In this document: one piece after another, positions 1 to 7,495 of the stretch
How the letters are laid out: each line of letters begins with the position of its first letter
Position numbering within the stretch: the stretch's first letter is position 1
From: Clostridia bacterium
GTDB taxonomy: Bacteria; Bacillota_A; Clostridia; Oscillospirales; CAG-272
DNA length: 9,742 nucleotides
NCBI GenBank assembly: GCA_017454075.1
Contig: JAFTDQ010000089.1
Coordinates: forward strand, 1-9,742
Direction of reading: 5' to 3'
The notes under the pieces: model-generated
Seen by the model: only the letters and a program-made list of their open reading frames with translations
Told to the model about the DNA's origin: nothing
Databases searched by the model: none
Program-made: the position numbers and the translations under genes

Positions 1-132
1 GTGGTCCCGGTCCGTCCCGGACGGAATCTCGCCGTGATACTCGAAATTGCGGCGATGAACCACCGCCAGAAAAAGATGGGCTACGACACGGCGAAGGAAT
101 TCAACGAACGGCTCATGAATATGCAGCTCTGA
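1..132 (+). CDS. hprK: HPr kinase/phosphorylase, C-terminal fragment (5' end outside window)
   Basis: The first frame reads 43 residues to a TGA at 130-132. It contains [19 protein letters not shown] followed by [18 protein letters not shown], which is the conserved C-terminal helix region of HprK/P, and it is recognised by this pattern. The family phosphorylates and dephosphorylates Ser46 of HPr in the cytoplasm. It thereby controls CcpA-dependent carbon catabolite repression in Firmicutes. The Walker A loop and the capping aspartate lie upstream and cannot be checked. The stop is only one base from the stop of the converging DUF4037 gene, and the likely terminator lies beyond it, inside that neighbour. 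The identity is secure because this C-terminal motif is highly conserved; completeness of the gene cannot be judged. Confidence 0.9.
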   Translation: MVPVRPGRNLAVILEIAAMNHRQKKMGYDTAKEFNERLMNMQL

Positions 133-133
133 A

Positions 134-1093
134 TTATTTTACACCGTAAAGAACGTGCAGATTCCTTAAATTGGGATCTGCCGTTTTTTCGTTGAGATAA
201 TACGCGGCGTCGATCAGCGACATGCCCGGCGGGATCGGGCAGAGCTTATCCGAAGTCATCGAAATCACCGTCCCGCAGGCGAGGTCTATCGCCTCTTTTT
301 TGCCCGATCCGACGTCCCGCCCTGAAATGATTTCGGATAACAGACCGGCAAATCTTTCTCCTTCCGGGAGATTTCTCATCGCCCGGAAAGTCCATTTGTA
401 ATAAGGCATGTACGCGCCGCAGAGCCAGAAAAAAGCGTTCGCGGCGCAGCGGAAGAACTCAAAACACGAAAGCTGCGCGGCGTCGGCGTCACCCCTCGAA
501 AGACATCTTTCGTAGTTGTAAAGTCCGGACTGCGACATGACGAAAAGGCATCCGGCTGTTTTTTTGAGAAGCACGTCCCGCGGCGGATTGCACAGACGGC
601 GCCGGATCCCGGTGAATATCCCGCTGTCGTCCCTGAAAAGCTCTCCGTTCGTAACCTCGGCGAGGTAATTCTCGGGGATCGTGAGCCATTCCGCCGCCGA
701 CGGTACGTCATCCGTTCCGATGCGCGAGCCGAGGAAAGCGGCAAGCCTGACGGGACCCCGTCTTCCGTGAGTCATTCCGGCCGGCTTTCGCGTCATGCCG
801 CGGAAAGATTTCGGAAGACCGTCGTATCCGCGTTCGATCCTGAACGCGAGCTTTTCGTCAACGACCTCGCTTCCCGGCAGAAAAATCATGAAACCGGGAT
901 CGCAATCGTGGTCTTTTGACACGTCGTCGTCAAACCCGAAGCAGTCTGAGCCCGAGCCGCAAAGCCCGACGGCAACGGCGCTTACCGAATCCGGAAACAG
1001 CCGGTCCAGCATCTCCTCCCCGAACTCACGGTAAAACTCCCGGCTTGCGTCAAGGCCTTTGGCTTTCACTTTTTCCACGTCCGTAAATATCAT
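134..1093 (-). CDS. DUF4037 nucleotidyltransferase-like protein
   Basis: A 319-residue cytoplasmic protein with no signal peptide or membrane segment. Near residues 46-50 it has GSGSD, followed by FGFDDDVSKDHDCDPGF (about 52-68). This G-S-x-S-D plus Asp-rich pattern is typical of DUF4037, a family of the nucleotidyltransferase fold, with the acidic residues expected to bind metal. No substrate is established, so a nucleotidyl-transfer role is inference from the fold. I chose ATG 1093 because GAAGG lies 4-5 bases upstream and the conserved region follows; a longer frame would need a TTG at 1144 without a Shine-Dalgarno sequence. The start overlaps the end of the TPR gene by 44 bp, which suggests translational coupling. 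It is the last gene of the leftward operon, and its stop is one base from that of hprK. Family confidence is high; function is unknown. Confidence 0.85.
   Translation of the reverse strand: MIFTDVEKVKAKGLDASREFYREFGEEMLDRLFPDSVSAVAVGLCGSGSDCFGFDDDVSKDHDCDPGFMIFLPGSEVVDEKLAFRIERGYDGLPKSFRGMTRKPAGMTHGRRGPVRLAAFLGSRIGTDDVPSAAEWLTIPENYLAEVTNGELFRDDSGIFTGIRRRLCNPPRDVLLKKTAGCLFVMSQSGLYNYERCLSRGDADAAQLSCFEFFRCAANAFFWLCGAYMPYYKWTFRAMRNLPEGERFAGLLSEIISGRDVGSGKKEAIDLACGTVISMTSDKLCPIPPGMSLIDAAYYLNEKTADPNLRNLHVLYGVK
157..189 (+). terminator. Rho-independent terminator of hprK, inside the converging gene
   Basis: A 9-bp stem pairs GCAGATTCC (157-165) with GGGATCTGC (173-181), with one G-U pair and a 7-base loop. 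It is followed by CG and six T residues (184-189). It sits 25 bases after the hprK stop, in the right orientation to end hprK transcription, but wholly within the last codons of the leftward DUF4037 gene. In the leftward direction no T-tract follows the stem, so it should act only on rightward transcripts. Confidence 0.75.
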
Positions 1094-1910
1094 CTGCCCT
1101 TCTTCTGAGCTCGGAAGCGTATGAAAAATACCCGTAATAATCAAAAGACGGAGCGCACGTTCTGCAGTAATAAGCGTAATCCCCGTTTTTCGGAAGCGTC
1201 TCCGTCATAAGGAGAGAGTAGGCTTTTTCAACGTATCCGGATATTTTCTCGGCACCGGCCTCGGGACCGATAAAAGTTTCGATCGCGTCGGCCAGATTCA
1301 GGTACGTAACGGCCTGTTCGGCCTCGCCGTTTTCGGTCTGTTCCAGTTCCGACAATGCCGCTTTGTACCTTTCCGCCGCTTCATCATATCTGCCGAGGTC
1401 GCAGAGAGCGAGCGCCATATTGTTGTTCAGCCCGGCGATACGGAAATGGGGAACGCCGTTCAGGGAGGCGAAAATCTCCTCAGCCTTCCGAAAGCGCTCC
1501 ATGGCCTCCACGGGTCTTCCGAAGGCTTTGCTCACCGTCGCCGCGTTGATAAACGCCGTCCCTCCGGATAGATTTCCGTCAAGCCCGGTTTCGGCGGCGA
1601 GCCTCAGCGCCTCGCCGGCGTGGAAGGACGCCTTTTCCCCGTCGCCTTTTTTTCTGTAAAACCCCATGAGTTCATTGTGCATTGCGAAGGCCCCCCGGAG
1701 GTCGCCGCCGAGCTCAGCTTCTCCGAGCCAGTATTCAAGCGTCCTTCCGGCGTTCTCCGCATCGTCAACCGACAGATACTCGTCGACTTTTGCGATAACC
1801 CTTTCGACGTTGATCGGTTTGAAGGCGTCCCTTTTCCCGGGGGGCGTCATGCAGAGGGGGCACTCCGGCTCGGCGTAATCCTCCGGCTTTAACGCGTCAG
1901 TGAAATTCAT
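1050..1910 (-). CDS. Tetratricopeptide repeat protein with two CxxC pairs
   Basis: A 286-residue soluble protein made largely of paired helices. Repeat-like units with the TPR pattern of small and aromatic positions are visible, for example around residues 80-110, 120-150 and 160-190 (LNNNMALALCDLGRYDEAAE is a good TPR unit). TPR solenoids are protein-binding scaffolds. An N-terminal CPLC (residues 17-20) and a C-terminal CRTC (249-252) flank the solenoid and could together bind zinc. The ATG at 1910 has GGGGAG about 7 bases upstream, within the end of the helicase gene, which it overlaps by 14 bp. Its own last 44 bp are shared with the DUF4037 gene. Translational coupling to both neighbours suggests that it works with the helicase, the DUF4037 protein or both, probably as an adaptor. 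No specific function is recognised. Confidence 0.85.
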   Translation of the reverse strand: MNFTDALKPEDYAEPECPLCMTPPGKRDAFKPINVERVIAKVDEYLSVDDAENAGRTLEYWLGEAELGGDLRGAFAMHNELMGFYRKKGDGEKASFHAGEALRLAAETGLDGNLSGGTAFINAATVSKAFGRPVEAMERFRKAEEIFASLNGVPHFRIAGLNNNMALALCDLGRYDEAAERYKAALSELEQTENGEAEQAVTYLNLADAIETFIGPEAGAEKISGYVEKAYSLLMTETLPKNGDYAYYCRTCAPSFDYYGYFSYASELRRRADDIYGRGKSESQRP

Positions 1911-4122
1911 CGTATATCTCCCCGATCCTTCGGGTCACGTCGTCCGTCTCCATCCGGTCGGAGGCGTACGCCCTGTGAAGCAGTTCGGCCGGAATGTTTT
2001 CGTCGAATTTATCAAAGATCGCGGCCTCTGACGCGCCGATGAGTCCCTCGCGGTCTATTCCCCGATCAGCCGCCGCCTTCAGAGCCTCGGTAAGCGATTT
2101 TCCGTTTCCCTTCTCCATTTTGAAGGTCATGTAACAGCATCCCTCGTATTCCATTCCCGAAATACCGAACGCCCGGCTTTCGGAAAGGATCAGGCGGCGC
2201 AGAGTCCTGAACGCCCGGGTCCCGAGCCACGGGAAGACGCACCATGAATACCCGCCCAGATGAACGACGCTGCGGTCGAGCATCCCGGTATTTCGTGCTA
2301 CGCGCCGGGCGGCGTCAAGACGCGCCCTCGCGTTTTTTTTCAGATACGGATAAACGGTATCCTCCGCAAGGACTTTTTTCATTCTTTCGAGGATTTTCGT
2401 ATGTATCTCGCCGTAGTCGCCGGGCCATGATATCTCCATCTTGCCGTCGACCGGATGAACGTAAATCAGGTGTCTCGAAACGTCAAGCTCCTCGACTTCC
2501 CATACCCTCCCGGCAAGGGCGAATCTTTCGCCCACGGGCGGCGGGGTGGTTATCGTCCCTATTTCGTCGGAACCCGAGCGGACGGTAAAGTCCTCTGTAT
2601 CGTTGAAAACCGCGTAGAACTTGAACGAAGAGGTCATTCGCTCTCCTTTCAGCCCGACGATAAGACCTCCTTCCTCGGTAAGTTCGATGAAATCGTTTTT
2701 AATCATCGACGTGACGAGCGCCCTGTAGTCCTCGGGAGACACTTCGGAAAAAGGAGGAAGCGAGAGGATCTCCTTTGCGAGCCGTCCCGGGGTGAGTTCT
2801 CCCTTGGAGCACAGTACGGAGAGCGTCTGATGGAACATGAGAGACATAGGATATTTTTTTGTCTTCGGGGGCTCGACAAAGCGCTCCTCGATATAAAGCT
2901 GTATCAGGGCGATGCCCCTTATGAGACTCCAGGGGATAAGCTGCGGAAGCGGAGTGTTCGGGAGAGGATTTTCTTCCCTGAACGTCATGACCATCTCGGG
3001 CGGCGCGCCGCGCCTCCCGGACCTGCCTAGCCGCTGAAGCAAGCTCGAAACGGAAACGGGCGCCTCCGACTGGACGATCCTCTCAAGTCTTCCGATGTCT
3101 ATGCCGAGCTCGAGCGTAACGGTCGCGCACGTTACGGTCATCTGTTCGTCGCTTTTCAGAGAAAGCTCCGCCTCCTCCCTTATCGCAGCCGAAAGATTCC
3201 CGTGATGTATGCGGAAAACGTCCGGTTCCCCGCGCCTTTTCGCTATCTGGCGGAGGGTCGCCGTAATGACCTCGGTCTCCTCGCGGGAGTTTGCGAAAAC
3301 GAGGCATTTTTTACCCTTTGTCGCGTCGTAAATATATTCGTATCCCTTGTCGGAAGGCATATAACCCCCGCCTTCCCCGGTATCGGCCTGCCGGGCGTCC
3401 TGCTCGTCGGGATCGCCGCCGCCGATATAAAAATGCTCGAGCGCAAGGCGCCACGATATTTTCCTGTCGGGCGAGCCTACGACCGACGTGTGCCGCGCCG
3501 AGCCGGCACCGAGCCAGTCAGCCGCCTTTGACGAGTCTCCGACGGTCGCCGAAAGACCTATTCTCACGGGATCTTTCCCGATAAGACGGGAAAGCCGTGA
3601 AAGCTGGCAGATTATCTGGTTGCCGCGATCGCTGCCCGTGAGGGTGTGTATCTCGTCTATTATGACGTACCGCAGGTCTCCGAACAGCCGGACGACGTCG
3701 TTCGGACGGTTCATAAGCATGCTCTCAAGCGACTCGGGGGTTATCTGAAGTATGCCCGACGGCTCCTTAAGAGCTTTCGTCTTGTGCGACTGAGCGACGT
3801 CTCCGTGCCAGTGAAATACCTTCACCCCGCTCTCGTCGAGCACGTCCGAAAGGCGGAGAAACTGATCGTTGATAAGACTTTTCAGCGGTGCGATATAAAG
3901 AGCTCCGAACGACGCCGGAGGATTTCGCCACAGCGACGTTATGACGGGAAAAAGCGCCGCCTCGGTCTTTCCCGACGCGGTTGCCGTCGTGAGAAGGAGA
4001 TTATCCTCCGTCCCGAAAAGAATCTCCGCCGCCCCTATCTGGACGTCGCGAAGCTCGGTCCAGCCGTTTTCGTACACGTAATCCTGGATGAACGGCGGGA
4101 ATTTTGAAAAAACGTCTGACAT
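1897..4122 (-). CDS. Lhr-like DEAD/DEAH-box ATP-dependent helicase
   Basis: A 741-residue superfamily 2 helicase with all core motifs visible: I TATASGKTEA (about 46-54), Ia APLKSL, Ib TPESL, II DEIH (156-159), III SAT (191-193), IV VFANSREETE, V TLELGIDIG (336-344) and VI QRLGRSGRRG (363-372). The HHGNLS segment and the motif V wording match the Lhr-like group. The C-terminal 350 residues hold winged-helix-like and beta-rich parts but no Cys cluster, so this is not MrfA/YprA. An acidic Gly-rich insertion (about 234-256) separates the two RecA-like domains. ATG 4122 is preferred over an upstream GTG at 4164 because GAGG (4129-4132) lies 6 bases upstream and that ATG is 2 bp from the previous stop. 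The protein should unwind or remodel nucleic acid in the cytoplasm using ATP; its substrate is unknown. It overlaps the TPR gene by 14 bp. Confidence 0.9.
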   Translation of the reverse strand: MSDVFSKFPPFIQDYVYENGWTELRDVQIGAAEILFGTEDNLLLTTATASGKTEAALFPVITSLWRNPPASFGALYIAPLKSLINDQFLRLSDVLDESGVKVFHWHGDVAQSHKTKALKEPSGILQITPESLESMLMNRPNDVVRLFGDLRYVIIDEIHTLTGSDRGNQIICQLSRLSRLIGKDPVRIGLSATVGDSSKAADWLGAGSARHTSVVGSPDRKISWRLALEHFYIGGGDPDEQDARQADTGEGGGYMPSDKGYEYIYDATKGKKCLVFANSREETEVITATLRQIAKRRGEPDVFRIHHGNLSAAIREEAELSLKSDEQMTVTCATVTLELGIDIGRLERIVQSEAPVSVSSLLQRLGRSGRRGAPPEMVMTFREENPLPNTPLPQLIPWSLIRGIALIQLYIEERFVEPPKTKKYPMSLMFHQTLSVLCSKGELTPGRLAKEILSLPPFSEVSPEDYRALVTSMIKNDFIELTEEGGLIVGLKGERMTSSFKFYAVFNDTEDFTVRSGSDEIGTITTPPPVGERFALAGRVWEVEELDVSRHLIYVHPVDGKMEISWPGDYGEIHTKILERMKKVLAEDTVYPYLKKNARARLDAARRVARNTGMLDRSVVHLGGYSWCVFPWLGTRAFRTLRRLILSESRAFGISGMEYEGCCYMTFKMEKGNGKSLTEALKAAADRGIDREGLIGASEAAIFDKFDENIPAELLHRAYASDRMETDDVTRRIGEIYDEFH

Positions 4123-4124
4123 AT

Positions 4125-5186
4125 CTATCCTCGATATATTGCTATGAGATCGAGATCCCAGCACGGAACGCAGGGAGTCCGTCTCAGATAAAACCCGTAT
4201 CCGGGGCAGATTTCGTTAATAAGAGCCGGAAGCGTAAAGACGTCCTCCGGTCTGTGATAGGAAGCGATCCTCAGATCGGGACGGAATTCAGAAACGGTCT
4301 TTGCCGCTCCGGCAAGCACTCTTCCCTCCGATCCCTCGGCGTCTATCTTGACGTAATCGACGCTCGCCCCGTCAAGGATCTGATCAAGCGGCAGTCCGAT
4401 GACCTCCGACGTTCTTCTGTCGCCCGGCTTTCTCCGTCCGGCGCCGCGGCCGCCGTCTCTGCTGAACGTCAGCACCTCGCGTCTGTCCCACGCGGCGGCG
4501 CGCACCGGCGTTATGCAGCCGTAGATCCCCGAAGTGACGCAAAGAGAGGAAAAATTCTTTTCGTCGGGCTCTACGGCCGTGATCTTTTCGATCCCCGGCG
4601 CGCGGCGGAAAAGATCGACCGCCGTGTCGCCGTTATACGCCCCGATATCGGCAGCACGGAGGTACGTTTCCGGTCTGAGCAGTTCGCGCCATATATCGTC
4701 CTCGGCGCTCAGGTTTTCAAAAAGCGGACCGAGCTCCCCGCCTGCTCTGTATTCAAGGACCGAATCAAACAGATTCCGGCTCGCTTCGTCGGAGAGCAGT
4801 TCCCTCGCCCCGCGGATCGACTCCCTGTTTTTTTCGTAAAACCCGCGGCACCATACGTTTTCGCCGGCTACGGGAAGGTCGGGAACAAGCACGGTGTGCC
4901 TTCCCGACATAGCGATAATGTTTTTAATCACGTCAGGGCGGGACGTGCCGAAGGCGACGAGGATCACGATATCGTCCCCCAGCCGCTTCACAACGCTCCC
5001 GTACGATTCGACTTCATATCCGCGGAAAGTCCGCTTTCTGACGAAACCGTCCGACGCGAAAATCCCGCTTACTGCGACTCCGCGCGCTCCGAGGACGTCG
5101 AGAATCCTGTCGGCGCCGTTGCCCGTTCCGTAAAGGACCACGGGACGGGTTTCGTCGGAAAGTCTTTCCCAGATCCAGGAGGGCAT
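4125..5186 (-). CDS. FkbM family methyltransferase with N-terminal Rossmann-like domain
   Basis: A 353-residue protein. Residues about 175-345 form a class I SAM-dependent methyltransferase of the FkbM type: motif I ADIGAYNGDTA (179-189), acidic loop AVEPDEKNF (204-212), VDYVKIDAEGSE (277-287) and SYHRPEDVFTLP (309-320). The family O-methylates sugars or other small acceptors, and the acceptor here is unknown. The N-terminal 110 residues contain VVLYGTGNGADRILDVL and GIFASDGF, resembling the nucleotide-binding Rossmann half seen in sugar-modifying enzymes; this reading is inference. The ATG at 5186 lies 1 bp from the upstream amidohydrolase stop with only a weak GGA upstream, so translation is probably coupled. 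The stop is 2 bp before the helicase ATG. Pairing with a helicase rather than polysaccharide genes is unusual for this family. Confidence 0.88.
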   Translation of the reverse strand: MPSWIWERLSDETRPVVLYGTGNGADRILDVLGARGVAVSGIFASDGFVRKRTFRGYEVESYGSVVKRLGDDIVILVAFGTSRPDVIKNIIAMSGRHTVLVPDLPVAGENVWCRGFYEKNRESIRGARELLSDEASRNLFDSVLEYRAGGELGPLFENLSAEDDIWRELLRPETYLRAADIGAYNGDTAVDLFRRAPGIEKITAVEPDEKNFSSLCVTSGIYGCITPVRAAAWDRREVLTFSRDGGRGAGRRKPGDRRTSEVIGLPLDQILDGASVDYVKIDAEGSEGRVLAGAAKTVSEFRPDLRIASYHRPEDVFTLPALINEICPGYGFYLRRTPCVPCWDLDLIAIYRG

Positions 5187-5187
5187 C

Positions 5188-6009
5188 TTATTCCGAGACT
5201 CCGAGGAAGCGCCGGGTGTTGCGGCACAGGATATCCTCGCGCTCCTTATCGCTGAGATCGAGTTTTTCGAACATCTCCATGACGCGCCACGGAGAGACCG
5301 ACGGGAAATCCGACCCGAACATCATCCTGTCAACTCCCGCCTTTCTTACGTTTTCCGTTGCCGCAGCGGGCGTCATCCACTGAAGAGATGCGGAAAGGTC
5401 GTACCACACGTTGTCATATTTTCCCCAGAGATATTTTTCGGCTTCGTCCCACACCGAATATCCTCCGAAGTGGGCGGCGCAGATCCGGAGACCCGGGAAC
5501 GCCCGTGCGACCCTCCCTATCCTGTCGGGAGAGGAATAATAATACTCTTCACGTCTGTCTCCCGCGTGGAGATAAAGAAGCAGTCCCTCCCTCTCAAGCA
5601 CGCGGTAAAGCCCGGCCATCCTTTCAGAGTCGACGGGTTCGCGCTGTATGTCCGGATGAAGCTTTACGCCGAGCAGGCCGAGGGATTTTATAAGTCTGAC
5701 GCCCGACTCAAAATCCGGATATTCCTGATGCATACATCCGACGGCATAGGCCTCGAAGCCGAGGCCGCGGGATTTTCTGACGTAATCCGCGGTATATTCG
5801 TTTATATGATCTACGTGGACCGCGTCGGTAGCGACGGGAAGCATAAGAAAGCCCCCCGCGCCTATTTTCTTCTCGCTCTCAAGGAGTGAGTCGAGCGTAC
5901 CCGCCTCGTCAATTCCGAAATTATAAAACTTTCCGAGATTTTCGGCCGCCTTCGGCGCGACCTTGTCGGGATATACGTGAACGTGAACGTCAATGATCCT
6001 GAATTCCAT
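5188..6009 (-). CDS. Amidohydrolase family protein (Amidohydro_2 type)
   Basis: A 273-residue metal-dependent hydrolase with a TIM-barrel pattern. Visible metal and catalytic positions are HVHVYP (His9, His11), KLHPD (Lys116, His118), LHAGD (His148), AAHFGG (His180) and GSDFP (Asp234), in the order expected for the amidohydrolase superfamily. Such enzymes hydrolyse C-N or C-O bonds or decarboxylate aromatic acids; the substrate cannot be read from the sequence. ATG 6009 is chosen because CAGG lies 5 bases upstream and the conserved barrel strand begins at residue 4. A longer frame would read through the promoter. It is the first gene of the five-gene leftward operon, with the promoter 34-62 bp upstream. 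The stop lies 1 bp from the FkbM start. Confidence 0.88.
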   Translation of the reverse strand: MEFRIIDVHVHVYPDKVAPKAAENLGKFYNFGIDEAGTLDSLLESEKKIGAGGFLMLPVATDAVHVDHINEYTADYVRKSRGLGFEAYAVGCMHQEYPDFESGVRLIKSLGLLGVKLHPDIQREPVDSERMAGLYRVLEREGLLLYLHAGDRREEYYYSSPDRIGRVARAFPGLRICAAHFGGYSVWDEAEKYLWGKYDNVWYDLSASLQWMTPAAATENVRKAGVDRMMFGSDFPSVSPWRVMEMFEKLDLSDKEREDILCRNTRRFLGVSE

Positions 6010-6042
6010 AAAAACCTGATCCCCATTATATTCGATACGCCT

Positions 6043-6071
6043 ATTATACCACGAAATTATGTACAAATCAA
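6043..6071 (-). promoter_or_regulatory. Sigma-A promoter of the leftward five-gene operon
   Basis: On the minus strand TTGATT (-35, 6066-6071) and a perfect TATAAT (-10, 6043-6048) are separated by 17 bp. Transcription would begin near 6036, giving a leader of about 27 nt before the amidohydrolase ATG at 6009. No riboswitch or attenuator fits in that leader. Confidence 0.75.
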
Positions 6072-6084
6072 TCTTTACGATTGA
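6068..6084. promoter_or_regulatory. Inverted repeat between divergent -35 boxes (possible operator)
   Basis: TCAATC (6068-6073) and GATTGA (6079-6084) form a perfect 6-bp dyad around the 5-base centre TTTAC. It overlaps the -35 boxes of both divergent promoters, the position expected for a repressor controlling both operons. Part of the symmetry (TTGA in each arm) follows from two outward-facing -35 boxes, so chance remains possible. No regulator gene lies in the window. Confidence 0.35.
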
Positions 6085-6109
6085 CAAACCGGAAGGGTTG
6101 TTATATAAT
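6081..6109 (+). promoter_or_regulatory. Consensus sigma-A promoter of hisS-deoD-ogg
   Basis: TTGACA (6081-6086) and TATAAT (6104-6109) are both perfect matches to consensus with an optimal 17-bp spacer. Transcription would start near 6116, about 23 nt before the hisS ATG at 6139. This leaves no room for a T-box leader. Confidence 0.88.
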
Positions 6110-6138
6110 TTATTGCGAATATGAAAGGCAGCGTGACA

Positions 6139-7485
6139 ATGGAAAAAATACGTCCCCGGGTGCTCTCAGGTTTTATGGAGCTCCTTCCGCAGGAACAGAT
6201 AAGATTCAACGCTTTTCTCGAAAAGCTCGGATCCGTATATTCGCTTTACGGATTCACGCCTCTCGACACGCCTCTTATCGAGGCGTCCGAGATCCTCCTC
6301 GCCAAGGGAGGCGGGGAAACCGAAAAACAGATATACAGGTTTGTCAAGGGCGACTCCGATCTGTCGCTCAGATTTGACCTGACTGTCCCCCTCGCAAGGT
6401 ACGTAGCCGAACACGCGAACGACCTCGCTTTCCCGTTCAGAAGATATCAGATAGGCAAGGTATACCGCGGCGAGCGCGCTCAGCGCGGCCGATTCCGCGA
6501 GTTTTATCAGGCGGATATCGACGTGATCGGAGACGGAAAGCTCGACATAATGAACGACGCGGAGATCCCGGCGATCATTTACGACGTTTTCAGTTCGCTC
6601 GGGCTGAAAGACTTCGTGATAAGAGTGAACAACCGCAAGATCCTGAACGGATTTTTTGAGATGATCGGAGAAAAGGACCGCGCCGGAGATATCATGAGGA
6701 CGGTCGACAAGCTCGAAAAGATCGGTCCGGACAAAGTGATATCCCTGCTCCTCGACCTCGGTGTAAGCGAAGAGAACGCATCGAGGATAACCGGATTCAT
6801 TTCGACGTCGGACGACAAACTGTTTCCGGTCCTCGGGGAACTCGCCGGAGCGAACGAGGTCTTCGACGCCGGTCTTTCGGAGCTGCGTGCGGTCTGCGAA
6901 GGGGTCGCCGCTCTCGGGGTCCCGGAAGACAATTTCCGCGTTGATCTCACGATAGCCCGCGGGCTCGATTATTACACCGGCACGGTTTACGAAACGTCTC
7001 TTAAAAAGCACCCCGAAATCGGTTCGATCTGCTCCGGCGGAAGATACGACAATCTTGCCGAGCATTACACCGACCGCCACCTGCCCGGTGTGGGCATTTC
7101 GATCGGTCTGACCCGGCTGTTTTATATCCTTAACGAACAGGGTCTTCTGAATCCCGATTTTCCGTCGTCGCCCGCCGACGTTCTTATCGCGCCGATGACG
7201 GAAAACGGCGAAAAGCCGGCCGAAATCGCCGCCCGGTTCCGTAAAGCGGGTATCAGGACGCAGTTATATACCGAAAAGAAAAAGCCGAAGGCAAAAATCG
7301 GATATGCAGACAAACTCGGCATCCCTTACGTCGTCTTTATCGGCGACGATGAGATCGCCCGAGGAACCGTAACGCTGAAAAATCTTCTTACGGGCGAGCA
7401 GTCTGAAGTGACGCCCTCTGAGGCGGCCGAGCTCATAAAATCAGGTCTTAACGAAAAATCAAAAAATCTCCCGATAAGGGAGTAA
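6139..7485 (+). CDS. hisS: Histidine--tRNA ligase (HisS)
   Basis: A 448-residue class II aminoacyl-tRNA synthetase that charges tRNA-His with histidine using ATP in the cytoplasm. The N-terminus has PRVLSGFMELLP. Motif 1 (TPLIEASEILLAKGGGE, about 44-60) leads to DLTVPLARYVA. Motif 2 is KVYRGERAQRGRFREF (107-122), with its catalytic arginine. The His-specific signature RGLDYYTGTVYE lies at 274-285, and motif 3 is GISIGLTRL (319-327). A complete C-terminal anticodon-binding domain (from about 346) separates it from the HisZ regulatory paralogue, which lacks that domain. I chose ATG 6139 over ATG 6121: AAAGG (6124-6128) lies 10 bases upstream, and 6121 would sit only about 5 nt from the predicted transcript start. 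deoD follows after 10 bp. Regulation seems to be by a strong constitutive promoter. Confidence 0.95.
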   Translation: MEKIRPRVLSGFMELLPQEQIRFNAFLEKLGSVYSLYGFTPLDTPLIEASEILLAKGGGETEKQIYRFVKGDSDLSLRFDLTVPLARYVAEHANDLAFPFRRYQIGKVYRGERAQRGRFREFYQADIDVIGDGKLDIMNDAEIPAIIYDVFSSLGLKDFVIRVNNRKILNGFFEMIGEKDRAGDIMRTVDKLEKIGPDKVISLLLDLGVSEENASRITGFISTSDDKLFPVLGELAGANEVFDAGLSELRAVCEGVAALGVPEDNFRVDLTIARGLDYYTGTVYETSLKKHPEIGSICSGGRYDNLAEHYTDRHLPGVGISIGLTRLFYILNEQGLLNPDFPSSPADVLIAPMTENGEKPAEIAARFRKAGIRTQLYTEKKKPKAKIGYADKLGIPYVVFIGDDEIARGTVTLKNLLTGEQSEVTPSEAAELIKSGLNEKSKNLPIRE

Positions 7486-7495
7486 GGAGAAACAA

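Noticed and set aside
1897..4122. MrfA/YprA-type helicase with a Cys-rich C-terminal domain
   Set aside because: The C-terminal half lacks the four-cysteine arrangement of that family; only an isolated GCCY is present.
4104..5255. 383-codon plus-strand open frame opposite the FkbM gene
   Set aside because: It is fully antisense to a gene with clear methyltransferase motifs, has no recognisable domain, and is Arg/Ser-rich as expected from a GC-rich shadow frame.
6010..6087. N-terminal extension of the amidohydrolase to 6087
   Set aside because: It would translate the -35/-10 region of the gene's own promoter and lacks a Shine-Dalgarno sequence; ATG 6009 fits better.
6166..7080. 304-codon minus-strand open frame opposite hisS
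   Set aside because: hisS is unambiguous here; the antisense frame shows no motif and no ribosome binding site.
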